This document shows, one piece after another, positions 53,944 through 63,243 of a stretch of 64,000 nucleotides of DNA. The notes under the pieces were generated by a model. That model saw only the letters and a list, made by a program, of their open reading frames with translations. It was not told the DNA's origin and ran no database searches. The stretch lies in the NCBI GenBank assembly GCA_035456405.1, contig DATIDG010000075.1:124001-188000 (forward strand), in the 5' to 3' direction. The translations under genes and the position numbers were made by a program. The stretch is from JAGVSZ01 sp035456405 (GTDB taxonomy: Bacteria > Pseudomonadota > Gammaproteobacteria > Burkholderiales > SG8-39). The first letter of the stretch is position 1. Every line of letters begins with the position of its first letter.

Positions 53944-54659
53944 CGCCTCCCCAGGTAGGCTTCCTTGACGCGCTCGTCCTGCTTGAGGTCGGCGCACGCG
54001 CCCGCGGCGATGATCGTGCCGGTCTGGAGCACGTAGCCACGCGACGCGGTCTCGAGCGCGTAGCGCGCGTTCTGCTCGACCAGCAGGACGCTGGTGCCGA
54101 GCGCGTTCGCGGCGCGGATGCTCCTGAAGATGTCCTGGACCACGAGCGGCGCGAGGCCGAGCGAGGGCTCGTCCATGCACAGCAGCCGCGGTTCCGACAT
54201 CAGCGCGCGCGAGAGGGCCAGCATCTGCTGCTCGCCGCCGGAGAGCGTTCCCGCCGGCTGGGAGGCGCGCTCCCGCAGCCGCGGGAACATGTCGAGCATG
54301 GCCTCGAGCCGCGCGCGCATCCGCACGCGGTCGTGGCGGAACTTGAAGCCGCCCATCTCGAGGTTCTCGCGGACGCTGAGCGCCGGGAACACCCGCCGGC
54401 CCTCGGGCACGAGCGCGATGCCGGCGAGCACGCGGGCGTGCGCCGGCAGGCGGGTGACGTCCTTGCCGTCGAACGTGATCCGCCCGCGGCGCGGCGACAT
54501 GGCGCCAGCGATGCCGCGCATCGTGGTGCTCTTGCCCGCGCCGTTCGCCCCGATGAGAGTCACGATCTCGCCCTCGGCCACGTCGAAGGAGACGTCGCGC
54601 ACGGCGGGGACCTCGCCGTACGCGAGCTCGAGATTTTCGGCCCTAAGCAGCAAATTCAC
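53940..54659 (-). CDS. livF: Branched-chain-type ABC transporter ATPase LivF
   Basis: A 239-residue ATPase. Walker A GANGAGKST, signature LSGGEQQMLALSRALMS, Walker B LLCMDEPSLGLAP, and H-loop region. LivF-type ATPases pair with LivG to power HAAT-family import of amino acids, amides or aromatic acids. It overlaps livG by 17 bp and shares an ATGA overlap with the dehydrogenase. Confidence 0.95.
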   Translation of the reverse strand: MNLLLRAENLELAYGEVPAVRDVSFDVAEGEIVTLIGANGAGKSTTMRGIAGAMSPRRGRITFDGKDVTRLPAHARVLAGIALVPEGRRVFPALSVRENLEMGGFKFRHDRVRMRARLEAMLDMFPRLRERASQPAGTLSGGEQQMLALSRALMSEPRLLCMDEPSLGLAPLVVQDIFRSIRAANALGTSVLLVEQNARYALETASRGYVLQTGTIIAAGACADLKQDERVKEAYLGRR

Positions 54660-55389
54660 CGCCCAGATAGGCTTCGATGACGCGCGGGTTCGACTGCACC
54701 TCGCGCGGCGTGCCCTCGAATAGCGGATCGCCGTGGTCCATGACGAAGACCCGGTGCGCGACGTTCATGACCAGGTCCATGTTGTGCTCGACCACGACGA
54801 GAGTCACCCCGCGCTGCTGGATCTGCTCGAGCCGCTTCAGCAGGAAGTCCACCTCTGCGGCGTTCAGGCCGGCGGCCGGTTCGTCGAGCATGAACAGGCG
54901 CGGGCGGGTGGCGAGCGCGCGGGCGATCTCGAGCATGCGCTGCTTTCCGTAGGGAAGTGCCCCGGCGCGCTCCCCGGCGCGATCGCCAAGGCCGACGAAG
55001 GCGAGCAGCTCGCGCGCCTCGTCGCGGAAGCGCCCGCTGTTGCCGCGGAGGAGGCACTCCCAGAACGGCGCGTCCTGGTGGATGTGGAAGCCGGCGAGCA
55101 CGTTCTCGAGCAGCGTGAGCTGCTTGAACAGGCGGATCTTCTGGAAGGTGCGCGCCAGGCCGAGCCGCACGCGCCGGTGCGCCGGCATGCCGATCAGGTT
55201 GCGGCCGGCGAACTCGAGCGTGCCGCTCTCCGGCTGGTAGATGCCGGAGAGCAGGTTGAGCAGCGTCGACTTGCCGGCGCCGTTCGGCCCGATCAGCGCG
55301 AAAATCGAGTTCTCGGGGACATCGATCGAGATGTCGCGCACAGCGCGCACGCCGCCGAAGCTCTTGTTCAGCGCGGTGGCGCGGATCAC
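54643..55389 (-). CDS. livG: Branched-chain-type ABC transporter ATPase LivG
   Basis: A 248-residue ATPase. Walker A GPNGAGKST, LivG-specific GLARTFQKIRLFKQLTLLEN, signature region LPYGKQRMLEIARALA, Walker B RLFMLDEPAAGLNAAE. The signature has PYGKQ where many LivG have SYGQQ, a mild change. GTG start at 55389 overlaps the livM stop. Works with LivF. Confidence 0.94.
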   Translation of the reverse strand: MIRATALNKSFGGVRAVRDISIDVPENSIFALIGPNGAGKSTLLNLLSGIYQPESGTLEFAGRNLIGMPAHRRVRLGLARTFQKIRLFKQLTLLENVLAGFHIHQDAPFWECLLRGNSGRFRDEARELLAFVGLGDRAGERAGALPYGKQRMLEIARALATRPRLFMLDEPAAGLNAAEVDFLLKRLEQIQQRGVTLVVVEHNMDLVMNVAHRVFVMDHGDPLFEGTPREVQSNPRVIEAYLGGEFAA

Positions 55390-56303
55390 CGGCGCGCCCT
55401 CGCGCGCACCGCCGTCCAGGCCTGGGCGATGCCCCCGGGCATGAACAGCACGACCAGCGTGAGCGCCAGGCCGTAGATCATCAGTCGCAGCTCGCCGAAA
55501 CCGCGCAGCACCTCCGGCAGGAAGGTGAGCACGATGGCGCCGATCACCGGGCCGATCATGGTGCCCATGCCGCCAACGATCACCATCGCCATCATCGTGA
55601 ACGACTCGACGATGCCGAAGGCGTCTGGCACCAGCGTGCCAACGAGGCCGGGATAGAAGATGCCGGCCAGGCCGGCGATCGCGGCGCCGAGGCCGAAGGC
55701 GAAGGCCTTCCACGCGGCGCGGTTGATCCCGAGCGAGGCCGCCGACACCTCGTCCTCGCGGATCGCGCGCAGCGTGTCGCCGACCGGCGAGCGCACCAGG
55801 TTGTCGAGCAGCAGGTACACGGCCGCCGCGACGCCGGCGACGAGATAGAAGAGCGCAGTGGTGCCGGACACCGGCGGCAGGATGCCGTAGATGCCGCGCA
55901 CGCCCTGGGTGACGTCTTCCCAGTTGAGCAACACCTGGTAGGTGATGACCGCGAAGCCGAGCGAGGCGATGGCGAGATAGTGACCGCGCAGGCGCGCCGC
56001 GAATGCGGCGAGCGCCAGCCCCAGCACGCCGGCCGCGATCACCGCCACCAGTCCCGCCAGCCAGAAGTTCCAGCCATGGGACTTGATGAGGACGGTGGAG
56101 ACGTAGGCGCCGATGGCGAAAAAGGCCGACTGGCCGAGGTTGAGCTGCCCCGTGTAGCCCATCACGAGGTTGAGCGACAGGGCGAGCAGCACGTTCATCG
56201 CGCACAGCACGAGGATGCCGCGCCAGTAGGGCGTGGCGAGGATCCAGGGCGCCGCCGCAATCGCCAGGATCGCCACCGCAATCGCCGCGTGGCGCCGGGT
56301 CAA
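55386..56303 (-). CDS. livM: Branched-chain-type ABC transporter permease LivM
   Basis: A 305-residue permease with about nine hydrophobic segments. LSLNLVMGYTGQLNLGQSAF is the LivM hallmark and FALGAAIAGLAGIFYPGLVG the second conserved region, followed by EVLRGFGELRLMIYGLALTL. It forms the channel with LivH. Overlaps livH and livG by 4 bp each. Confidence 0.94.
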   Translation of the reverse strand: MTRRHAAIAVAILAIAAAPWILATPYWRGILVLCAMNVLLALSLNLVMGYTGQLNLGQSAFFAIGAYVSTVLIKSHGWNFWLAGLVAVIAAGVLGLALAAFAARLRGHYLAIASLGFAVITYQVLLNWEDVTQGVRGIYGILPPVSGTTALFYLVAGVAAAVYLLLDNLVRSPVGDTLRAIREDEVSAASLGINRAAWKAFAFGLGAAIAGLAGIFYPGLVGTLVPDAFGIVESFTMMAMVIVGGMGTMIGPVIGAIVLTFLPEVLRGFGELRLMIYGLALTLVVLFMPGGIAQAWTAVRARARR

Positions 56304-57220
56304 ACGTTCTCCTCCTTGCGCTCGGCGATCAGGCCCGTCGGACGGACCACCAGCATCGTGAGCAGCATCGCGAACACGACGAGGTCGATCAGGCCCGAGC
56401 CGAGGTACTGCACGGTGAAGGCCTCGATGATGCCCACCGCCAGGCCGGCGATGATCGTCCCCTCCATGTTGCCGAAGCCGCCGATGATGACGATGGCGAA
56501 GGCCTTGACGATCAGCGACGCCCCGGTGAACGGGGTGAGCACCACCACCGGGCCGAGCAGCGCGCCCGCCACGCCCGCGAGCGCGGAGGCGATCACGATG
56601 GTGAGGGCGATCACCAGGTTGGGGTTGATGCCCATAAGGCCCGCCGTTTCGCGGTCCTGGGCGACCGCGCGCAGCGCCTTGCCGAGGAAGGTGAAGCGCA
56701 TGAAGCCATAGAGCGCGGCGATCGCGGCCACTGCGACCGCGACGACCAGCACGCTCTGCGCGCTGAAGAAGATGGGGCCGAGGCGGATGGTCTCGCGCGC
56801 GAGCGGCGAGTCGAACTGGTAGGGAATCGGCCCGAAGAGCGCGAGCTGGCCGTTCTCGAGCAGCACCGAGACGCCGATGGTCGCGATGAGCGGGCGCAGC
56901 TCGTCGGACCCGCGCCGGCGCAGCGGCGCGAAGACCGCCGCGTTGACCAGCACCCCGAGCACGGCGCCCGCGCCCAGCGCCGCCACCAGCGACAGCAGAT
57001 ATCCGCCGGTGTCCGGCAGGCCGAGCATCCTCGTGGCGAAGCGCGTCGCCACGAAGAAGGCGGCGAAGGCGCCGACGGTGACGAAGTCGGCATGCGCGAA
57101 GTTGATCTGGTTCAGCACCCCGTAGATCAGGGTGAGGCCCAGGGCCACCATCACATACAGGCAGCCGAGGTAGACCCCGTTTACCGATTGCTGAACGACC
57201 AGCGCCAGGAGATCCGGCAC
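56300..57220 (-). CDS. livH: Branched-chain-type ABC transporter permease LivH
   Basis: A 306-residue permease. NGVYLGCLYVMVALGLTLIY and GVLNQINFAHADFVTVGAF are the LivH signature, RAVAQDRETAGLMGINPNLV the EAA-like loop. It starts 16 bp after the receptor gene and overlaps livM by 4 bp. Confidence 0.94.
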   Translation of the reverse strand: MPDLLALVVQQSVNGVYLGCLYVMVALGLTLIYGVLNQINFAHADFVTVGAFAAFFVATRFATRMLGLPDTGGYLLSLVAALGAGAVLGVLVNAAVFAPLRRRGSDELRPLIATIGVSVLLENGQLALFGPIPYQFDSPLARETIRLGPIFFSAQSVLVVAVAVAAIAALYGFMRFTFLGKALRAVAQDRETAGLMGINPNLVIALTIVIASALAGVAGALLGPVVVLTPFTGASLIVKAFAIVIIGGFGNMEGTIIAGLAVGIIEAFTVQYLGSGLIDLVVFAMLLTMLVVRPTGLIAERKEENV

Positions 57221-57236
57221 GGAATTTCCGGGCCGT

Positions 57237-58397
57237 CTACCGCCAGTCGAGCCCCTTCCACGAGAGGTCCTTCTGCGTCTCGACGAAGTGGACCACCGAG
57301 AGATCGGAGTTCTGCCCCTTGGCGTCGAAGGTGATCCGGCCGGTCGTCACTTCGAAGTCCTTCAGCTTGCTGAACTGCTCGCGGATCGACTCGGAGTCCT
57401 TGGCGCCGCGCCGCACCGCTTCGGCGATCAGGAGGATGGTGTCATAGGCGTGCGCGTTGATGTGCGTCGGCGTCTTGTCGGCGCCGTACTTGGCGCGGTA
57501 GGCCTTGATGAAGTCCTGCACGATCTTGCGGTTCTCGGTGGGATCGAACTGGACGATGCGCACGTAGCCGATCGCCGCCGGGCCGGCCTTCGTGTCGTAC
57601 CCCCAGGGCAGCCAGATCGAGCCCATCTGCACGCCGCTGCCTCCGCCGCCCTTGACCACCTTAGCCTGCGCCAGCGCCTGCGACAGGCGCACCTGCTGGC
57701 CCTCGAGCGCGAAGGTCGGCAGCACGTCGACCTTGCCGAGCGAGGCGATGCGCGTCGCGATCGCGGTGAAGTCGTTGACGTCGCGGCCGAAGTCGATCTT
57801 CGCCAGCACCTTGCCACCCATCGCGACGAACGGCTTCTCGAAGCCCTCGGCGTTGTCGATGCCGGCGTTGGTCTTCTCGTGGAGGATCACCGCGGTGCGC
57901 GCGCCGAGCTTCTCGTAGGCCACCTTGGCGAGCGGCAGGCTCTGCTGCTCGGCGTTCGGGAAGATTCGGAACACGTACTTGTAACCGGACTCGGTGAGCT
58001 TCATGGTCACCGAGCCGGCGTTGAGCTGCACCACCTTCGCCTGCTCGAGGATCGGCGCAATCGCGAGCGAGGCGTCCGAGCATTCCTCGCCGACGACGAT
58101 GTGCGGCTTGAACTGGTCCAGCACCCGCTTCACCGTGTTGGTCGCCTGCAGCGGGCTGCAGGCCGAGTCCTCGTACTGCACCTGGAGGCGATAGCCGTTG
58201 AGATTGGCCTTCGCCACCTGCTCCAGCGCGAGGTCAATGCCCTCCTTGCCCATCACGCCGAAGTACGACCCGGGACCCGAGATCGGCATCAGCACGCCGA
58301 CCCGGACGACCTTGTCCTGCGCCTGCACGGCGAACGGCGCGGCCGTGAGCACGGTGCTGAACGCGAGCGCGACAACTGATATCGATGCGTGCTTCAC
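57237..58397 (-). CDS. LivK-type periplasmic substrate-binding protein
   Basis: A 386-residue receptor of the LIV-binding superfamily. Signal peptide to APFAVQAQ. VGVLMPISGPGSYFGVMGKE, PHIVVGEECSDASLAIAPIL and ETVE-like C-terminal VHFVETQKDLSWKGLDWR are seen. GTG at 58397 has AGGAGGTACC before it. First gene of the liv operon; relatives next to Rieske dioxygenases bind aromatic or phenolic acids, so an aromatic ligand is inferred. Confidence 0.92.
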   Translation of the reverse strand: MKHASISVVALAFSTVLTAAPFAVQAQDKVVRVGVLMPISGPGSYFGVMGKEGIDLALEQVAKANLNGYRLQVQYEDSACSPLQATNTVKRVLDQFKPHIVVGEECSDASLAIAPILEQAKVVQLNAGSVTMKLTESGYKYVFRIFPNAEQQSLPLAKVAYEKLGARTAVILHEKTNAGIDNAEGFEKPFVAMGGKVLAKIDFGRDVNDFTAIATRIASLGKVDVLPTFALEGQQVRLSQALAQAKVVKGGGGSGVQMGSIWLPWGYDTKAGPAAIGYVRIVQFDPTENRKIVQDFIKAYRAKYGADKTPTHINAHAYDTILLIAEAVRRGAKDSESIREQFSKLKDFEVTTGRITFDAKGQNSDLSVVHFVETQKDLSWKGLDWR

Positions 58398-58431
58398 GGT
58401 ACCTCCTCCTTGGTGGGCGTGTCGACGGGCG

Positions 58432-58461
58432 AATGTACATAAAGGCAAGCGGTTCCGACAA
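58432..58461 (-). promoter_or_regulatory. Candidate promoter of the liv operon
   Basis: On the minus strand TTGTCG (58461-58456) and TACATT (58437-58432) are separated by 18 bp and end 35 bp before the receptor start codon. Consensus match is moderate only. Confidence 0.3.
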
Positions 58462-58690
58462 GCGACTTTCGCGAGGCGACCCTACAGGGGCGATGTTGCC
58501 CCGCCACAATGCCCGAGCGCACAGGGGTCGGTGCGCGAAAGATCGTCGCATCTCGTCCCGCGGCGCCCGATACGGCACCTGCGCGGGCGGACGGCATGGC
58601 TCGAAGTCGCGAAGATCGGAACGTGGATCACCTCCCGCGGCGCGGATCGCGATCGAAGCCGACTGCGGTTCTCACCGCTCCTTCCCGACC

Positions 58691-59503
58691 TCAGCGGCGC
58701 TTATCGACAACCACGGACTTGTATCCGAGCAGCTCCGAGAGCTGAGCGGTCAGCCGGGCGAGCGGCGCGCGCGCGGCGAGCAGCTTCTGGTGCGTCATCC
58801 GCTGCTTCGGGCCGAGCACGCACATCGACCCGTAGACCCGGCCCGAGTACGAGAACACCGGCATCGCGATGCAGCGCAGCCCCTCGTACTGCTCCTCGTC
58901 GTCGATCGCGTGGCCGGCGGCGCGGATGCGGCGGAGCTCGGCGTCGAACGCCGCGCGCGTCGTGATGGTCTTCGGCGTCAGCCGCGGCATGCCGGTCCGC
59001 GCGAGCTCCGTCTGCACCTCTGCGCGTGGCAGCCACGCGGCGATCGCCTTGCCGACCGCGGTGCAGTAGATCGGGCGCTCGGCGCCGAGGTCTTGCACGA
59101 CGCGCACCGGCCCCTCGGCCTCGCGCTTGGCGACGATCCGCACCGGGCCGCCGAGCCATGCGGCGACGCTCGTGCCCTCGCCCGTGGCGCGGGTGAGCTT
59201 CTCGAGGAGCGGCTGCGCGAGCTCAGCGAGCTCGCCCGTCGTCCAGGTGCGGCCGGTGAGCTGATAGAGCTTGTGCGTGAGCTCGTATCCGCGGCTCTCC
59301 GGCTCCTGTCGGAGGTAGCCCGCGCCGACCAGCGATTGCAGCAGGTGATGCACCGTGCTGCGGTGCAGGCCGACCCGGCGCGCCGTCTCCGCTAGCGTGA
59401 CCGCGCGGCCGGCCGCCGCGACCGCCTCGAGCACGGCGAGCCCGCGCTCGAGAGAGCGGTGGGTAACCCGGGCGCGCGGCGCCGCGCTCGGACCCTCGTT
59501 CAT
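58691..59503 (-). CDS. IclR-family transcriptional regulator
   Basis: A 270-residue regulator. The winged helix-turn-helix is AVTLAETARRVGLHRSTVHH followed by LLQSLVGAGYLRQEPESRGY (about residues 33-74). The effector domain includes CTAVGKAIAAWLP and YEGLRCIAMPVFSYSG. IclR proteins control aromatic and short-chain acid catabolism. It diverges from the TRAP operon and lies upstream of the liv operon, so it could control either. ATG at 59503 is used; an upstream ATG at 59524 is possible. Confidence 0.9.
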   Translation of the reverse strand: MNEGPSAAPRARVTHRSLERGLAVLEAVAAAGRAVTLAETARRVGLHRSTVHHLLQSLVGAGYLRQEPESRGYELTHKLYQLTGRTWTTGELAELAQPLLEKLTRATGEGTSVAAWLGGPVRIVAKREAEGPVRVVQDLGAERPIYCTAVGKAIAAWLPRAEVQTELARTGMPRLTPKTITTRAAFDAELRRIRAAGHAIDDEEQYEGLRCIAMPVFSYSGRVYGSMCVLGPKQRMTHQKLLAARAPLARLTAQLSELLGYKSVVVDKRR

Positions 59504-59516
59504 ACCGTGAGACGGT
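59504..59516. promoter_or_regulatory. Palindrome in the IclR-TRAP intergenic region
   Basis: ACCGT-GAG-ACGGT, perfect arms, directly upstream of the IclR start. A related CACGGTGTGG lies about 25 bp further on. This is where an autoregulating IclR would bind. Suggestive only. Confidence 0.35.
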
Positions 59517-59621
59517 CTGGACAAGTAGGTTTCACGGTGTGGATACTAGCGGCGCGCGCGCCGGTCGAGAAGCCGCTGCTGGGCACGCCGGCGACCGCCC
59601 AACCGCAAAAGGAGCCCGCCG

Positions 59622-60625
59622 ATGAGAACCGCCACCGTCAGATCCGCCCCGCTGCGCGCCCTGCTCGTCGCCGCCCTCGTCGCCGCGTGCGCCGCCGCGC
59701 AGGCGCAAGCGCCCAAGACGTTCACGCTCAAGTTCAATCACGTGCTCGGGCCGAAGGAGCCCTACCACCAGGGCTTCCTCGACTGGGCGAAGGCGGTCGA
59801 GGCGCGCACCAAGGGCGGCCTCAAGATCGAGGTCTTCCACAGCTCGCAGCTCGGCAAGGAGGAGGACATCATCGAGCAGATCCGCCAGGGGGCGAACATC
59901 GGCCAGAACACCGACTCGGCACGGATGGGCAATACGTGCCCGGCATCGCGGTGATGAACGGGCCGTACTTCGTCGAGACGCTCGAGGACGTGGCGAAGCT
60001 GCGCAAGGCGCCCACCGTCGTCAAGTGGCAGGAGGAGCTCGCGACCAAGTTCGGCCTGAAGGTGCTGTCGTTCGGCTGGGTGCAGGGCTACCGCCACTTC
60101 TTCACCAACAAGCCGATCCGCACGCCCGAGGACCTGAAGGGCCTGCGCATCCGCACCCCGCCGGCGCCGATCTGGCAGGAGTCGATCCGCGCGCTCGGCG
60201 CGACCCCGGTCGCGATGAACTTCGGCGACATGTACCCCGGCCTGCAGCAGAAGGCGATCGACGGTGTCGAGCTCGTCTACAACAACATCCCGGGCGGGCG
60301 CTTCTACGAGGTGCTCAAGTTCGCGAACGAGACCCGGCACATCATGCTGATCAACTTCGAGGTGGTGAGCGCGAAGTGGTTCGACTCGCTGCCCAAGGAC
60401 GTCCAGGTCGCGCTCGTCGAGGAGTGCGACAAGGCGGGCGAGGCGACCTCGCGGCGCATCTTCAAGCTCGAGGACGAGGTCGAGGTGCAACTCAAGGGCC
60501 GGGGGATGACGATCGTCGAGGACGTCGACCTCACCGCCTTCCGCAAGGCGGGCGAGAAGGCCTACGAGGTGCTCAAGATCCAGGACGCCAAGAACGAGGT
60601 GTACCGCGAGATCGGCAAGAAGTAG
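59622..60625 (+). pseudogene. TRAP transporter receptor gene dctP with a one-base frameshift
   Basis: Reading from ATG at 59622 the gene has a Sec signal (ALLVAALVAACAAAQAQ) and KFNHVLGPKEPYHQGFLDWA, then reaches TDSARMGNTCPASR and stops at 59954. The sense resumes in the next frame as YVPGIAVMNGPYFVETLEDV and runs to VYREIGKK at 60625. A single missing T after GGCAAT near 59931-59934 would restore Gly-Asn-Tyr-Val-Pro. The product would be a 334-residue periplasmic receptor of normal length. Sequencing error or a real recent mutation are both possible; the downstream permeases are intact. Confidence 0.85.
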
Positions 60626-60657
60626 CGTCCGCCCCGGCGCGCACCGCCCGCCCCGCG

Positions 60658-61134
60658 ATGAGGAAGCTCTACGCGCGCCTCTGCGCCGTCGAGGGCCTCG
60701 TCGCGGCCGCCTTCCTTTCGCTGATGGTGGCCCTGATCTTCCTTGGCGGCGTCGCGCGCATGCTCGGGGCGCCGCTCAACTGGACCACCGACGCGGCAAC
60801 CTGCCTCTTCGCGTGGGCCTGCTTCCTCTGCGCCGACATCGCCTGGCGCCGTAACAGCCTGATGGCGATCACGCTCGTCGTCGATCGGCTGCCCCCGGCG
60901 ACGCGCAAGGTCTGCGACCTCGCCAGCCACCTCATCATCTGCGCTTTCCTGCTGTACGCGATCGGGTTCGGCACCTGGCTCGCGTGGACGAGCCGCGCGC
61001 GCAGCTTCCAGGGCATCCCCGAGGTGAGCTACTCGTGGGTCACGATGAGCATGCCGGTCGGCGCGCTGCTGCTGCTTCTCACCACCGCGCGCAAGATCCG
61101 CGACGAGCTGCGCGGCGGCGGCACGCCGGACTGA
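60658..61134 (+). CDS. dctQ: TRAP transporter small permease DctQ
   Basis: A 158-residue protein with four hydrophobic segments. AFLSLMVALIFLGGVARMLG, APLNWTTDAATCLFAWACFL and DIAWRRNSLMAITLVVDRLP match the DctQ family. It begins 32 bp after the receptor gene and overlaps dctM (TGATG). Part of the second TRAP operon of the window. Confidence 0.88.
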   Translation: MRKLYARLCAVEGLVAAAFLSLMVALIFLGGVARMLGAPLNWTTDAATCLFAWACFLCADIAWRRNSLMAITLVVDRLPPATRKVCDLASHLIICAFLLYAIGFGTWLAWTSRARSFQGIPEVSYSWVTMSMPVGALLLLLTTARKIRDELRGGGTPD

Positions 61135-62420
61135 TGCTGATCGTCCTCGGCGCGTTCGTTGTCCTCCTCCTCATGGGGATGCCGGTGGCGTTCGCGATCG
61201 GCATCTCCGGGGCGCTCTTCTTCGTCCAGCACCCCGAGCTGCCGCCGACCATCCCGATCCAGCTCACGATCTCGCAGACGCAGAACTTCGCGCTGCTCGC
61301 GGTGCCGCTCTTCATACTCGCCGGCAACTTCATGAACCACTCGGGGATCACCGCGCGCTTGCTCGAGCTCGCATCGGTGGCCGCCGGCCGGCTGAAGGGC
61401 GGGCTCGCCCAGGTGTCGATCGCGCTCGCGACGATGATGGGCGGCGTGTCGGGCTCGTGCATCGCCGACGCCGCGATGCAGACGCGCATGCTCGGCAACG
61501 AGATGCTAAAGCGCGGCTTCTCGCGCGGTTACGCCGCCGGCGTGCTCTCGTTCGGCTCGCTCATGACGCCGATCATCCCGCCGGGGATCGGCTTCATCCT
61601 CTACGGCACCGTCGGCCAGGTCTCGATCGGGCGGCTGTTCGCGGCCGGTTTCGTGCCGGCGTTCATGCTGTGGGCAGCCCTCGCGTTCACGATCTCGGTC
61701 ACGGCGCGCCGGCGCGGCTACGCGCCCGAGCGCAAGACGCGCCCGACGGCGGGCGAGGTCGCGCGCGCGATCTGGGGCGGCGCCTGGGCGATCCTCTTCC
61801 CGGTGATCCTGCTCGTGGGCTTGAGGTTCGGCGTCTTCACGCCCTCGGAGATCGGCGCGTTCGCGGTGGTCTACGCGATCCTGGTCGGCACGGTCGCCTA
61901 CCGCAAGCTGAAGGGCGCGGGCTTCCGCGAGGCGCTCGAGGGCAGCCTGGTCGACGTCGGCGCGGTGATGTTCCTACTGGCGATGTCGGGGATCTTCGGC
62001 TACGGCATCGTCTTCGAGCGCATACCCGAGGTGATCTCTGGCGCGATGCTCGGCGTGTCGGAGAACCCGCAACTCGTGCTCGCACTCATCGTCGCCGCGA
62101 TCCTGCTCGCCGGCTGCTTCATCGACGGATCCGTGCTGATCATCATGCTCACGCCGATCTTCCTGCCGCTCGTCACCACGCTCGGGGTCGACCCGGTGCA
62201 CTTCGGGCTCGTGTTCGTCGTCGCGGTGACGATCGGGAACTTCACTCCACCGGTCGGCGCCGCGATGTTCGCCGTCTGCTCGATCCTGCGCTGCCCGGTC
62301 GGCGCCTATACGCGCGAGTCGCTGCCGTTCCTCGTCGCGGTGGCGGCGGTGACGCTGCTGCTCATCTTCGTTCCCGAGGTCGTGCTGTTCGTGCCGAACC
62401 TGATCTTCGGCAATCCGTAG
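61134..62420 (+). CDS. dctM: TRAP transporter large permease DctM
   Basis: A 428-residue permease. LLAVPLFILAGNFMNHSGIT, TMMGGVSGSCIADAAMQTRM, MTPIIPPGIGFILYGTVGQ and VTIGNFTPPVGAAMFAVCSI are the DctM signatures. It is intact although its receptor gene is frameshifted. Its ATG lies in the dctQ stop (TGATG). Last gene of the operon. Confidence 0.94.
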   Translation: MLIVLGAFVVLLLMGMPVAFAIGISGALFFVQHPELPPTIPIQLTISQTQNFALLAVPLFILAGNFMNHSGITARLLELASVAAGRLKGGLAQVSIALATMMGGVSGSCIADAAMQTRMLGNEMLKRGFSRGYAAGVLSFGSLMTPIIPPGIGFILYGTVGQVSIGRLFAAGFVPAFMLWAALAFTISVTARRRGYAPERKTRPTAGEVARAIWGGAWAILFPVILLVGLRFGVFTPSEIGAFAVVYAILVGTVAYRKLKGAGFREALEGSLVDVGAVMFLLAMSGIFGYGIVFERIPEVISGAMLGVSENPQLVLALIVAAILLAGCFIDGSVLIIMLTPIFLPLVTTLGVDPVHFGLVFVVAVTIGNFTPPVGAAMFAVCSILRCPVGAYTRESLPFLVAVAAVTLLLIFVPEVVLFVPNLIFGNP

Positions 62421-62516
62421 CGGTGGCGCCACGGGCTCCCCGGAGCCGCGGCGGACGCGAACCGCGCCGGCCCCCGCCCGTGACCTCCGCGCAGGTCCGG
62501 CGGTCGCCGAGCGTGC

Positions 62517-63218
62517 CTAGGCGGATCCCGCGCGCCGCTGCGGCAGGTCCGATTCCCAGGCGCTGAAAGCGTCGGCCATCTCGTCGAGCACGTCGCTGTC
62601 CGACCGGTCCGACCGCTTGAGCACGTGATAGCTGTGGTCGGCGCCCTCCAGCCAGTGCATGCTCCAGCGGCCGGCAAGCGGCCGGATCGCCCGCTCCATC
62701 AGGTCGCGCCGGCACAGCGCGTCGCGAGTGCCGTTCAAGCACAGCACGGGGACCTGGATGCGCTCGAGATTTGCCGCGCGAAGTTTCTCCGGCTGACCCG
62801 CCGGATGCAGCGGGTACGCGAGCAGCAGCAGGCCGTCGCACGCGAACCCGTCGGCCGCCAGCATCGACGCCGCCCGTCCGCCCATCGAGCGTCCGCCGAG
62901 AACGAGCCGCCGCGCGCCGACCTCGCGGCGGGCGTGCGTCGCGACGGCGGCGATGCATTCGGTGAGGCGCGGCATCGGGTCGGGTCGGTTCGAGCCCTGT
63001 TCCCTATAGAGGAAGTTGAACCGCACCACGTCCAGTCCGCGCCCGCGCAGACGTTCCGTTGCTGCGAGCAGGCCGCGATCGGACATGTGGCCGCCGGCGC
63101 CATGCGCGCAGATGAAGAGCGAGCCGGTGGGTGATTGCGACGCGGGCGTGAAGACGGCTCGCGTTTCCTCCGCGCCAACCCTGACTCGCCATTCAGCTCC
63201 GACGTCGCGAGCAGGCAT
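62517..63218 (-). CDS. Alpha/beta hydrolase, dienelactone-hydrolase/KANL3-Tex30-like
   Basis: A 233-residue hydrolase. LFICAHGAGGHMSDRGLLAA is the oxyanion region, VVRFNFLYREQGSNRPDP follows, the nucleophile is in LGGRSMGGRAASM, the acid in LNGTRDALCRRD and the His in EGADHSYHVLKRSDRS. This short compact form is common in Proteobacteria; substrate unknown. It converges on the TRAP operon and precedes no clear partner. Confidence 0.87.
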   Translation of the reverse strand: MPARDVGAEWRVRVGAEETRAVFTPASQSPTGSLFICAHGAGGHMSDRGLLAATERLRGRGLDVVRFNFLYREQGSNRPDPMPRLTECIAAVATHARREVGARRLVLGGRSMGGRAASMLAADGFACDGLLLLAYPLHPAGQPEKLRAANLERIQVPVLCLNGTRDALCRRDLMERAIRPLAGRWSMHWLEGADHSYHVLKRSDRSDSDVLDEMADAFSAWESDLPQRRAGSA

Positions 63219-63243
63219 CAGTGGGGGCGGACTATCGATCGCA

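Noticed and set aside
62434..62447. GGCTCC-CC-GGAGCC after the second dctM as a terminator
   Set aside because: Short hairpin without a T-run; expected often by chance in GC-rich DNA.
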